From Candidatus Methylumidiphilus alinenensis (lineage in GTDB: Bacteria > Pseudomonadota > Gammaproteobacteria > Methylococcales > Methylococcaceae), in NCBI GenBank assembly GCA_003242955.1, contig QJPH01000292.1:1-47460 (forward strand): a DNA stretch of 47,460 bases, read 5' to 3'. The notes below the pieces were generated by a model that saw only the letters and a list, made by a program, of their open reading frames with translations, ran no database searches and was not told the origin of the DNA. The position numbers were made by a program, and so were the translations under genes. This document shows, in pieces, positions 22,920 through 30,993 of the stretch. Each line of letters begins with the position of its first letter. Position 1 is the stretch's first letter.

Positions 22920-25087
22920 TGGACGATAAACCGACCGACATTAAAACCCTTGTGGACAAGGCCGGAAAGCCCAAACAACCTGGCAAGCCAACTGCCAGAC
23001 TCGAAACAGGCAAACCGCAAGCCCAAGCCGACCGCGCTAATGTGGTGAACTTGAAAGAGGAAACCGCCTTGCGCTCGGCGTTTGAGCGGAAAATAGAACA
23101 AACGGAAGACAATACCGCGCTGATGTATGGCGTTGGGATGGATGTCAACAAGTCTGCTTTGCGCAAAGCCTCCAAAGAAGCCCTATTAAAGCTGATTGCC
23201 AAGAAAGCCACTGTGTCGCTGGAAATTCTCAAGGCCGATTTGCAAGACGCGGGGGGCGAACAGCAAGGGCGTGGGAGGGCGAATGCCGGTTTCCTGCCCT
23301 ATGAGAACAAAGGCAATCAGCTTTGGGTGATGGATGACCAAGGGCCGCGACCGCTGTGCAACTTTGTGGCGTGGATTGCCGAGGAAATCATCCATGACGA
23401 CGGCTTGAATGAGGAAGTGCTGTTTTGCATCGAGGGCCGTTTGCATGACGGTACGGAATTTCCGCGTGTTGAAGTGTCATCCTCCAAGTTTGCCAGCCTG
23501 TCATGGGTGACAAGCGAATGGGGGGCGCGGCCTTTGATTCACGCCGGAACGTCGATCAAAGACCACTTGCGCACGGCGATACAGGGGCTTGTTCCCTGCA
23601 ATAAACGGCGCAAGGTCTACGGTCACACCGGCTGGCGCAAAGTGGGTGATGAGTGGCTGTTTCTGCATGGCGGCGGGGGGATTGGCAAGGATGGCCACAA
23701 GGCCGAGATTGAGGTTAAGGCCGGGGAAGGCAACATGCGGCACTACCGTTTTGAGGATGAAGGCGGCGGCGATTTGTGCGCAGATGTGCGGGCGAGTTTA
23801 CGCCTGTTGGACATTTCCGCATCAAACCGGGCCGTGGGGGTTGTCGCTCTGGCTAACATTTACCGCGCACCCTTGGGCGATGCCGCATTGATTGATTTTG
23901 GGGTGTGGCTGTCTGCCATCACGGGTTCTCGCAAGTCCGAGGTTACTGCATTGATGTTGGCGCACTTTGGGAGGGGATTTTCCGGGGCGCGGAGCTTCCC
24001 GGCTAATTGGGATGACACCGAAAGCGACCTTGAAGCCAAGGGTCATGCCGCTAAGGATTGTGTGTTTGTGGTTGATGACTTCAAGCCAAAAGGGACACCC
24101 AACGATGTCCACAAGCTCCATGCCAAGGCAGACCGTTTCCTTCGCGCTGTCGGTAATCAGGCTGGGCGCGGGCGGCGGACCAGCGACATGAAACAGCGAG
24201 CGGCCTATTTTCCCCGCTGCATGGCAGTCTCATCGGGTGAGGATATTCCACGCGGGGCTTCCCTCCGTGCGCGTCTGGTGTTGGTCGAGTTGAGCGTGAC
24301 CGACATCGACAACGGCATTCTGAGCGAACTGCAAAAAGCGGCAAGGGATGGGGCTTTGGAGCGGGCCATGGGCGGTTTCTTGCGCTGGTTGGCTCCTACT
24401 ATGGACAGTTGGAAAAAAGCCCTGCCTGAACTACGGCGGTCATTGCGCGACGGGGCAAACCAAGAAAGCTTTGCCAAGGCACACCCACGGGCAGCGGATA
24501 TTTACGCCAATTTGTTGATTGGGGTGGATTTGTTCTTTATGTATGCGGAATTGGAAGGCGCGGTGACGGCGGAAGAGCGTGTTGCACAGTTCGAGCGTTG
24601 CCAAACCGTTCTGAAAGAAATGATTGCCGCCCAAGGTGACATGCAAGCCGACCAAGACGAGGTGACGCAATTCCTTGGTTATCTCAAGTCTTCCTTCAAT
24701 GCCGGGATGTGCCATTGTGCCGACCGACATAAACAAGGGCCACCTTCCAAGCCGTCTTCTTTTTGGGGCTGGAAAGAGATTCCGGGCATTGGAGAAAACG
24801 CGCCAATCATCGACAAGCCGAATGGTGAACTGATTGGATGGGTTGACGAATTGCGCGTTTATCTGGATGGTAACGCGGCTTTTGCGGCGGCTCAGGAGAT
24901 GGCAAAGGCCACGGGAGAGAACCTAGCTATTACTCAACGTAGCCTATTTGTACGCATGGACGAGCGGGGGATGTTGCTGGATGTAGCCAAGGAAGCTGGC
25001 AAAGTGAGACGTGACCCAAAACGCACTATTGCTGGTGTACCTAGGCGGGTCTTTATCATGAGCCGGAAAACTATAGAGGATAGGTAA
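22919..25087 (+). CDS. DUF927 helicase-like replication protein
   Basis: The 722-residue protein has a basic, disordered N-terminus and a central DUF927-type domain (about 120-500) related to superfamily 3-like helicases of satellites. A variant P-loop AITGSRKSEVTALMLAHFG places Lys at about 339, with Arg where the usual Gly stands. Walker B is CVFVVDDFKP near 382, and the conserved ISSGED-like region reads AVSSGEDIPRGASLRARL. The last 150 residues look like a winged-helix region. With the upstream primase it is the likely replication initiator. The ATG at 22919 is selected because it overlaps the primase stop. The symmetric repeats at 25096-25347 begin nine bases after its end. Confidence 0.82.
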   Translation: MDDKPTDIKTLVDKAGKPKQPGKPTARLETGKPQAQADRANVVNLKEETALRSAFERKIEQTEDNTALMYGVGMDVNKSALRKASKEALLKLIAKKATVSLEILKADLQDAGGEQQGRGRANAGFLPYENKGNQLWVMDDQGPRPLCNFVAWIAEEIIHDDGLNEEVLFCIEGRLHDGTEFPRVEVSSSKFASLSWVTSEWGARPLIHAGTSIKDHLRTAIQGLVPCNKRRKVYGHTGWRKVGDEWLFLHGGGGIGKDGHKAEIEVKAGEGNMRHYRFEDEGGGDLCADVRASLRLLDISASNRAVGVVALANIYRAPLGDAALIDFGVWLSAITGSRKSEVTALMLAHFGRGFSGARSFPANWDDTESDLEAKGHAAKDCVFVVDDFKPKGTPNDVHKLHAKADRFLRAVGNQAGRGRRTSDMKQRAAYFPRCMAVSSGEDIPRGASLRARLVLVELSVTDIDNGILSELQKAARDGALERAMGGFLRWLAPTMDSWKKALPELRRSLRDGANQESFAKAHPRAADIYANLLIGVDLFFMYAELEGAVTAEERVAQFERCQTVLKEMIAAQGDMQADQDEVTQFLGYLKSSFNAGMCHCADRHKQGPPSKPSSFWGWKEIPGIGENAPIIDKPNGELIGWVDELRVYLDGNAAFAAAQEMAKATGENLAITQRSLFVRMDERGMLLDVAKEAGKVRRDPKRTIAGVPRRVFIMSRKTIEDR

Positions 25088-25095
25088 TGTTTTTT

Positions 25096-25347
25096 AGTGG
25101 GGAGAGTGGGGATATATAGCTAGAACCGTTGTAGCATAAGGCTTTCACGCTCCCCACTCCTAAAAAAAGAGTGGGGAGATTCCCCACTTGAGTGGGGAGC
25201 AGAAATTGAGGCAGGGCAAACCAACAAACCGGCCTATGCAACACGCTCCCCACTTTGAGTGGGGAGAATCCCCACTAAAAAAACGCAGTGGGGAGGCTGT
25301 AATCCACGTCAGCCGTGGGCTACAGCCAATCTCCCCACTCTCCCCAC
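25096..25347. repeat. candidate replication origin: 12 mirror-placed AGTGGGGAG motifs
   Basis: GTGGGGA occurs at 25097, 25106, 25171, 25192, 25259 and 25288, and its complement TCCCCAC at 25151, 25181, 25247, 25269, 25332 and 25341. The strand order (+ + - + - + / - + - + - -) and distances are mirror-symmetric about 25222 to within one base. Neighbouring motifs are mostly 9-11 or 20 bases apart, so on one helix face. The spacers are only weakly symmetric, which points to selection on motif placement. An AT-rich stretch follows (25390-25500). Position after primase and helicase genes suits an origin with iterons. Confidence 0.65.
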
Positions 25348-25729
25348 TCCTGCAACATAGGTACATAGCTGGTTTGCGTGTGTGCCTGTGTGTGCCATGA
25401 CAAAACCAACTATAAATCATAGAGTTGCTAAAAAAAACAAGCAAAATAAGGCGAAAATCCGGCACACTTCGACGGAAAAACCAAAATTTCGATTGTAGAG
25501 TGAGGGGGTATGCGTGAACAAGGCCAATGGACAGGCAACTCAAGCAGTGAGATCAAGCGCAATGCACCTTGTCGGAAAAAGTGAAAATACCGCTTTTGAA
25601 GGGGGGGGTAGTGCTTTCGCCTGTGGAACGCCCATGGAATCAGGATTTTACCCGCCGAAAAACTTGAGGGGGTATCGGCTAGGCGGTTTAACTGGTGATT
25701 TAGTGCAGAGATTAAAGGGGGTAGATCGA

Positions 25730-25912
25730 AGCCACGGGCTACCGGCGCAAGCCTTCACGGTCTGGCGGGGCAAGCCGATTGCCGATAGCACCACGGGCAA
25801 GGCTCCACGATCTGGCGGGAGCCTTCCAACCCACGGGCCAAGCGAAAGGAACCCTGCCCTTGGGCGGTCTGATTGGATGTTGAGCGAAGCCACGGGCAAG
25901 CCATGCCTTACG
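25730..25912 (+). repeat. single diverged copy of the 258 bp repeat unit
   Basis: This stretch follows the same order of words as the array at 30994-32225: CCTTCACGGTCTGGC, ACCACGGGCAAGGCTCCACG, GAGCCTTCCAACC, AACCCTGCCCTTGGGCGG. It lies five kb from the array. An open frame across it (25514-25972) is not accepted as a gene. Confidence 0.75.
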
Positions 25913-25982
25913 CCTTGTTGGATAAATGGGCCATGCGACCAAGCCAGATTCAACCGATTTGAAAACTTTTGAGAGCGAAAAC

Positions 25983-26348
25983 ATGAACAAGCGAACCGAG
26001 TACCAACGGGAATACATGCGGAACTACCGGGCCAAGGAGCGTGAAACGAGGGCAACCGCCATACAGGCCAACCCGCTTGCCGACATTGGCATGACGGGCT
26101 TCACCGATAGGCAGCTTGAACAGTTGCGGGGGATTGTGCGGGGTGAATTGGAAACCCTGCTAACGCCGCTAACGGCAAATAACGTAAACACGGTTAGCAA
26201 GCCAGCATCCAAGCTAACAGCCACTAACGTAAACAGGGTAAACAGGCTTTGCCGACACTGCGGTAAGCCATTCACCGGGCAATCAACCAAGGTGTATTGT
26301 GCGGACCCTTGCCGCAAGAAAGCATTTAGGCTGAGGGCCAAGACATGA
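25983..26348 (+). CDS. small zinc-ribbon protein
   Basis: This 121-residue protein begins with a very basic segment (RTEYQREYMRNYRAKERETR) and ends with a zinc ribbon CRHCGKPF...YCADPCRKKAFRLR, where four cysteines would bind zinc. A middle helix (DRQLEQLRGIVRGELETLL) may mediate oligomerisation. Such proteins are frequent in satellites and phages and probably bind DNA, though the function is not known. The start at 25983 is the ATG before NKRTEYQ. Its end overlaps the SSB-like gene by four bases. Confidence 0.75.
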   Translation: MNKRTEYQREYMRNYRAKERETRATAIQANPLADIGMTGFTDRQLEQLRGIVRGELETLLTPLTANNVNTVSKPASKLTATNVNRVNRLCRHCGKPFTGQSTKVYCADPCRKKAFRLRAKT

Positions 26349-26731
26349 TTGACTCATTGATTAGCGGGAAGCTGATACGCGACCCGACCACCAAGACCGG
26401 GCCAAGCGGCAAACCGTATTGCAACTTTTTATTGACGGTGTTCACGGGCGAAGAAAGCCCAGTTGTCGTAAGCGGCATAGCCTTTCAGGACGTGGCGCAA
26501 CGGATAGGCAAGCTTGCCAAGGGCGATGCCTTGACAGTCACCGGGGCATTGAAGCCTTCAACCTGGGCGGACAAGGCCACGGGCGAAACCAAGCACGGGC
26601 TTAATGTCACCGTGTCGGCTTGCCTGTCTGCCTATGACGTGAAGAAAAAGCGCACACCGCCAAGCACCAACGGCGACAACGCCAAGCCCCACGACTATTC
26701 ACCGGGCTTTGATGAACCCTTGGATTTCTAA
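26345..26731 (+). CDS. single-stranded DNA-binding (SSB-like) protein
   Basis: The 128-residue protein has the start of an OB fold (SLISGKLIRDPTTKTGPSGK, then NFLLTVFTG) with a G-D-A-L-T-V-T-G-A-L strand and a second half like SSB (TKHGLNVTVSACLSAY). A flexible linker and a short acidic-hydrophobic tail DEPLDF follow, similar to the SSB tip that recruits partners. It would protect single strands during replication of the element. It is coupled to the zinc-ribbon gene by a four-base overlap and lies amid the G-tract motifs. Confidence 0.8.
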   Translation: MIDSLISGKLIRDPTTKTGPSGKPYCNFLLTVFTGEESPVVVSGIAFQDVAQRIGKLAKGDALTVTGALKPSTWADKATGETKHGLNVTVSACLSAYDVKKKRTPPSTNGDNAKPHDYSPGFDEPLDF

Positions 26732-27154
26732 CCCGGCTATGGTCTGGCGCTGCGGAGGTTGGCGGAAAGTGCTGATTTTAGGCTTATGAGAGGGGGGGGT
26801 ATCTGGTAAGGCATTGGCCTTGCACGGCAAACAAGGCACGTACTTGGGTGGACAATGGGTTTTATCTTAGAAATTAAGGGGGGTATGGTAAGACAAGGGC
26901 GGAAACTGCCGGGTATCCGAGAAAAAATCGGGGGGGTATCTGCAATACTTGTGCGGACACTGCCGGGTATCCTTAGAAATTAAGGGGGGTGGTGCGGGAT
27001 TTGGGCGGAAACTAGCGAATATAGCAAACTATAGGTAGGGGTGTGTGGTTAGGACTGTGGCGGAATCATTGTAAATTCGGTTTAAGGAGTGGGGGGGGTA
27101 TCCGGCTAGTGTGCGGCACAAAGCAACATCATCAACGACTCGATTGGAAACGCC

Positions 27155-27370
27155 ATGTCTGATTTTCAACCCTATGTGAAAGACATACGCTGGTTGTTTG
27201 TCCGCTGCAAACAAGCCGGTATCGAACCGCCACAAGGCCCGCACTGTGAAGCGTTTGCCGAGCGAGTGGCAATCATGCTGGGTGATGGCGAAATGACCGA
27301 AGCCGAAGCGCGGGAGTGTGCCTTTGCGGGGTACTTGAGCCAGTCAACCATTCCATGCCGTGAATTGTAA
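27155..27370 (+). CDS. small hypothetical protein
   Basis: The 71-residue protein (MSDFQPYVKDIRWLFVRC...) has a predicted helical N-terminal half and an acidic helix GDGEMTEAEARECAFAGYL. The composition is protein-like and the start is the only ATG at the head of the frame. No family is recognised. It stands alone between G-tract motifs and probably belongs to the same transcript as the SSB-like gene or to a separate one. Confidence 0.55.
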   Translation: MSDFQPYVKDIRWLFVRCKQAGIEPPQGPHCEAFAERVAIMLGDGEMTEAEARECAFAGYLSQSTIPCREL

Positions 27371-27479
27371 GCGAGTGGACTATAGCCGAAAATGAACCTA
27401 GACGGGAGGCTGTACATGGGTTTAACCCGTGCGCGTGTGGACAATGGGTTTTATCTGAGAAATTAAGGGGGGCTAAGTC

Positions 27480-27700
27480 ACTTGAACGAAAGTAATCCTG
27501 CCCTTGGCGGTCTGGCTGGACGGTGATCGAAGCCACGGGCAAGCCGGAACCATGCCGAGCGACCGCACCGGCTGAAAGACTTCCCCTCCTGCCCATGGTC
27601 TACCGCACTCGGCAAGGCCACCACGCGGGCAGGGCTTGACGGTCTGGCATGGCAAGGCATGTGACCAGACGAAAGGAATCCTGCCAGCGCAACGGACAAC
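27480..27700 (+). repeat. degenerate copies of the 258 bp repeat unit
   Basis: Words of the array unit recur here in diverged order: TAATCCTGCCCTTGGCGG, TGATCGAAGCCACGGGCAAG, GGGCAGGGCTTGACGGTCTGG and AAAGGAATCCTGCCAGCG. The stretch immediately precedes the 3' end of the cargo operon. No gene is supported in 27371-27707. Confidence 0.6.
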
Positions 27701-27707
27701 ACCGCCG

Positions 27708-28211
27708 TCAGTTACAATCATTCTTGTTTATCTGGAAACGCGCTATTTCCATGCCGTCGTTACCGCTGTAGGCATACACATATGTTGCACCATACCGCAA
27801 AGATGGCTGCATTTCTTTGTTTGCGCATATGCTTTTTTTTACATCTGGTTTCAAGTTTGCTTGAAGCCAACTTGGGGCTATGTCTCGGGATGAATAGTTG
27901 GGGAAAGAATAAAAGTAGGTTAAGCGAGGACCAGGGCCAGCCTCAGACCTATCCCACCGGGTATCTTTATCAATCATAGTTGGCCCTTGCCTATTTTTCT
28001 GCTCGGCTATTTGGGCGAAGCCCTTGGTAATTATTGCGTCAACTTCTTGTTGTGTATGTGTATCTTCAAAGGCAGATTTTCCAGTAATCTTCCCGATAGC
28101 ACCACCAATAACTCCTCCAAATATTGTTCCGAATAAACCTTTCGCTAATGCTGTTGGCGTTACGACCATTGAGAATGTTGTAATCAATAAACAGAGTATA
28201 AATTTCCTCAC
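27708..28211 (-). CDS. exported glycine-zipper protein, last gene of cargo operon
   Basis: Starting from the GTG at 28211 the protein has 167 residues and a clear signal peptide (RKFILCLLITTFSMVVTP, cleavage after TALA), then a glycine zipper LFGTIFGGVIGGAIGKITGK that may insert in a membrane. The rest is hydrophilic, with a tyrosine-rich LTYFYSFPNYSS and a cysteine pair. AAGGA stands eight bases before the GTG. A longer ATG frame from 28307 runs into the hairpin repeat at 28292-28338 and begins QRNTLLYCA, the usual reading of such a repeat, so it is not used. Function unknown. Confidence 0.65.
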   Translation of the reverse strand: MRKFILCLLITTFSMVVTPTALAKGLFGTIFGGVIGGAIGKITGKSAFEDTHTQQEVDAIITKGFAQIAEQKNRQGPTMIDKDTRWDRSEAGPGPRLTYFYSFPNYSSRDIAPSWLQANLKPDVKKSICANKEMQPSLRYGATYVYAYSGNDGMEIARFQINKNDCN

Positions 28212-28291
28212 ACCTTTTGTATCCTTCAAGTTCTTGAATAATGAAAACGCGAAATTAGAAGACACCCCTAGTGCAAGTGCGCAATAGAGAA

Positions 28292-28338
28292 GCGTATTGC
28301 GCTGCAAGAATGGGATTCTTTCATTCGGCGCAATACGC
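28292..28338. repeat. hairpin repeat GCGTATTGCGC / GCGCAATACGC
   Basis: The 11 bp arms (28292-28302, 28328-28338) enclose a second small hairpin AAGAAT/ATTCTT. GCGCAATACGC repeats of this kind are common intergenic palindromes. It lies between two genes of the cargo operon and may stabilise or end the upstream message. Confidence 0.65.
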
Positions 28339-28381
28339 GGAGTTCCGTTATTGCGCCCTGCGGCACTAAACCTGTCACCAC

Positions 28382-29029
28382 TTATCTTCCAATTCGGATT
28401 GAATTCTTTATTTCATTGACGGTTGGCGCAAGAAGCATTGTTTGAGCCACGTCATAACTCATCGTGATTTTTACGTTTTTGTTGCCAAGTGGAATGAGGT
28501 AAATAGTATTGATAAATTTACGGGTAGCTCCAATTTCTTGATAGTCAAAGCGTAAAGCAACATAGTCAGCTACAGTGTCCTTAATCCCTTTGTAGGGCGT
28601 GATGCGCGTTGTTTTATCACCAGACTTCTCTAGCATAGCGAGTACCATCTTGTATCCTTGGTCTGCATAGGCATCAATATCTGCTTGGGTCATTGCTGCG
28701 ACATCATTTTGTGTCTCTGTTTGTTTGATTCTCACGCTTATGCGCACGGTAGCTGCTGCACCACTGGACTGATTATCATAGTAATTGGCTGCGATAATTA
28801 TGTCATTGTTGCCTTGCCCTATCCTAGTCAAAATCTCGGTGTTTGTATCTATCGAATCCATCACTTGTTTATCAATAATCCTCCAATGGTGCGGAATTTT
28901 AATGCTAATGCCATATTTCAGATTATATGTCTCAAAAACGCTTGGGTTTTCCGCCAGTGCATTTCCTGCAACAAATAAGAAAACCAGCAAAGTAAATACC
29001 ATGCTTAATCGAATTTTGAATGCGTTCAT
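28382..29029 (-). CDS. exported protein of unknown function
   Basis: The 215-residue protein has a strong signal peptide (about 1-26, VFTLLVFLFVAGNALA). The mature part begins with SVFETYNLKYGISIKIPHHW, a pattern seen in PsbP/DcrB-like periplasmic proteins that bind hydrophobic ligands or assist envelope proteins. Long strands alternate with helices, ending MLLAPTVNEIKNSIRIGR. The gene follows the J-domain fusion gene by 40 bases and shares its strand. The PsbP/DcrB resemblance is tentative. Confidence 0.7.
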   Translation of the reverse strand: MNAFKIRLSMVFTLLVFLFVAGNALAENPSVFETYNLKYGISIKIPHHWRIIDKQVMDSIDTNTEILTRIGQGNNDIIIAANYYDNQSSGAAATVRISVRIKQTETQNDVAAMTQADIDAYADQGYKMVLAMLEKSGDKTTRITPYKGIKDTVADYVALRFDYQEIGATRKFINTIYLIPLGNKNVKITMSYDVAQTMLLAPTVNEIKNSIRIGR

Positions 29030-29069
29030 AGATGAAATCTGTATGCTTATTTTGAAAAAAATGGTGATA

Positions 29070-30779
29070 TTATTTTTGATTGCGGTAGAGTTTATTCAAC
29101 ATTTCTTGTGCCACTGGATTTCCTTGACTAGCAGCCATACGATACCATTTGGCTGCTTCGGCGCGGTTCTGAATTACACCCCGACCGAAGTTATATAGAG
29201 AACCTAGGGCGAATTGTGCATCTGGATTCCCCTGTACAGCCGCTTTGCGATACCAACTGGCTGCTTCAGCATAGTCTTGAAGAACCCCCTCACCATTGGC
29301 GTAATTTGAGCCTAGTATGAATTGCGTTCTTGCATCTTCTTGCTTCAGTTCGTTAAATTCATTTAATGTCATAATTTTGATGGTGTTGCCCTCCCGTTGT
29401 TGTGCTAGATTCTTTGCCTTTAGGATGATATCCAAAGCCTGATCCCAAGGTATGTCTTTATACTCCATAGTCACATTACCTTGAACGGACTCAGTAACAA
29501 CAAAATTGAGATTACTGAAATCTGCTAAAATTGCCAAAACTGAAGAGATGGGAATATTTTGAAAATTAAATGATATTTTCTCCCCACTATAAGAAAAGTC
29601 ATTTGTCTTGGTTTCCTCATTATTATCCCATTTGATGGACGACTCATCTCTATCAAACGGCCTTAATTTTGCCGGTAGTGAGGCTTTGGGCTGTTCTTCC
29701 TGCGATGTTTCCGCCCAGTCCAACTCCCACGGCTTTTTTAGGGAGGCTTTCTCCGGCTCTACCGGCTTGGCATTCGCCCAATCAAAAACTTCTGGATTTG
29801 CGGTTTGCGTGGATATTGTCTGCGAATTTTCGCCTGAGTGATATTTTGCTGCATACCATTCTTTCCTTTCGGACCTGTTGAGTGACTTGCCAACTAGATT
29901 CAGTGTCATAAACGACAATACCAGCGCTGCCCCTACTAGGAATCTAAACAAGCCCATGTCACCAAAACTGACTTGGGTTCCGCAAACTTTATCCCAACGA
30001 GTGAAACCAGTCTGTTTCATGAGCTTGTAATCTTTAAACATGAAAAAGAACGGTGCGACAATTAGAAATAAACCCAGACCTAAGCCAAAAAAATACACTT
30101 GAAAGGTGCGCTTGAGCAAGTCGGAAAAAGGCACGGTTTGTATTGATGGGTATGTCTTGGATTCAACGCTGATATTCAAAATAGCCTTGCCGGGTGTGCC
30201 GCCAAACATTGCTAGAACGACTGGTTCAAGCAGGATGCAACTCGCCATAGCCACAACCGCATAAAGCAACTGATTTACTACTGGGTTTTCAGTGCCAAGG
30301 GATAGCAAGGCAAAGCCGATTGCGCCAACGAAAGCAAAAAAGTTCATGTCGATGTAACGGGCGGCCATTCTACGCCAAGGATGGTGGCTTTCCGGCTGTT
30401 GCCGTGGTTTGGGCGGGGGTTGCCTCGTTGAATCATAGGGCTTGTATTGGGGGTTCGCTTGGGACTCGTTGGCGTTATGTCTGGCTTCCTGTTTGGGTTC
30501 TGCCTTGGGCTTTTGGCTTTGCTGTCCCGTGCTGCTGTGCTTTAGTTCTTCGTTGAGGGCTTCCGCTTCATCCAAAAATTCATCGTAGTCTTTTCGTTTG
30601 GCAGGGTCGGAGAGTACGGCATAGGCGGCGTTCAGGGCTTTCATGACTTGCACTGCCGCAGCCCTATTATCTGGATATTTGTCGGGATGGTACTTTTGGC
30701 AAAGCACCTTGTAAGCCATCCTAATGACTTCGAGGGGCGCATCCCGCGACACTTTGAGGGTTTGGTAATGGTTGTTCAT
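29070..30779 (-). CDS. J-domain / RDD membrane / secretin-N-like / Sel1 fusion protein
   Basis: The 569-residue protein combines four modules. Residues 4-70 are a J-domain with helices and an intact HPD (31-33), so it could stimulate an Hsp70. A Pro/Gln/Lys-rich linker follows, then an RDD-type membrane domain (about 130-310) with several hydrophobic segments and MFGGTPGKAILNI. After a charged linker, about 402-482 resembles the short secretin/TonB N domain (ISFNFQNIPISSVLAILADF, LNFVVTESVQGNVTMEYKDI). Residues 483-569 are Sel1-like repeats (YANGEGVLQDYAEAASWYRK). The ATG at 30779 is the natural J-domain start; a longer frame adds 17 unlikely residues. It heads the cargo operon. Role unknown; envelope biogenesis or stress is conceivable. 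Confidence 0.82.
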   Translation of the reverse strand: MNNHYQTLKVSRDAPLEVIRMAYKVLCQKYHPDKYPDNRAAAVQVMKALNAAYAVLSDPAKRKDYDEFLDEAEALNEELKHSSTGQQSQKPKAEPKQEARHNANESQANPQYKPYDSTRQPPPKPRQQPESHHPWRRMAARYIDMNFFAFVGAIGFALLSLGTENPVVNQLLYAVVAMASCILLEPVVLAMFGGTPGKAILNISVESKTYPSIQTVPFSDLLKRTFQVYFFGLGLGLFLIVAPFFFMFKDYKLMKQTGFTRWDKVCGTQVSFGDMGLFRFLVGAALVLSFMTLNLVGKSLNRSERKEWYAAKYHSGENSQTISTQTANPEVFDWANAKPVEPEKASLKKPWELDWAETSQEEQPKASLPAKLRPFDRDESSIKWDNNEETKTNDFSYSGEKISFNFQNIPISSVLAILADFSNLNFVVTESVQGNVTMEYKDIPWDQALDIILKAKNLAQQREGNTIKIMTLNEFNELKQEDARTQFILGSNYANGEGVLQDYAEAASWYRKAAVQGNPDAQFALGSLYNFGRGVIQNRAEAAKWYRMAASQGNPVAQEMLNKLYRNQK

Positions 30780-30993
30780 AGTGTGGGTTCTCTTCCTGAT
30801 GTAAACGGCTAAAGCATCTATGGCTTCCACTACGCTTGCAAGCCTGTTGCTTTGGCTTCATCTAACACGGTAAAGGCAAACAATGCCGACTTATGCAGTT
30901 TATTTTAGACCTTTTATGAAAGCTTAAGGCAAACAGGGGGAAATAGGTCAAGGGTTGTGTAATGGCAAAAAAGTGGACTAGTTTCTCGCCGAT

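Larger units (their letters stand above)
25504..27472 (+). repeat. family of same-strand G-tract motifs
   Basis: Ten runs of five to eight Gs, mostly followed by TA(T/G), start at 25504, 25601, 25668, 25717, 26792, 26878, 26930, 26984, 27091 and 27467. All are on the plus strand. Three share AGAAATTAAGGGGGG, and the ones at 26848-26883 and 27437-27472 belong to a 36-base direct repeat with one mismatch. Between 26732 and 27154 these motifs are the only content seen. Confidence 0.6.

Noticed and set aside
25514-25972. 152-codon open frame
   Set aside because: It runs through G-tract motifs and a stray copy of the non-coding repeat unit, has no family likeness, and its residues mirror repeat words.
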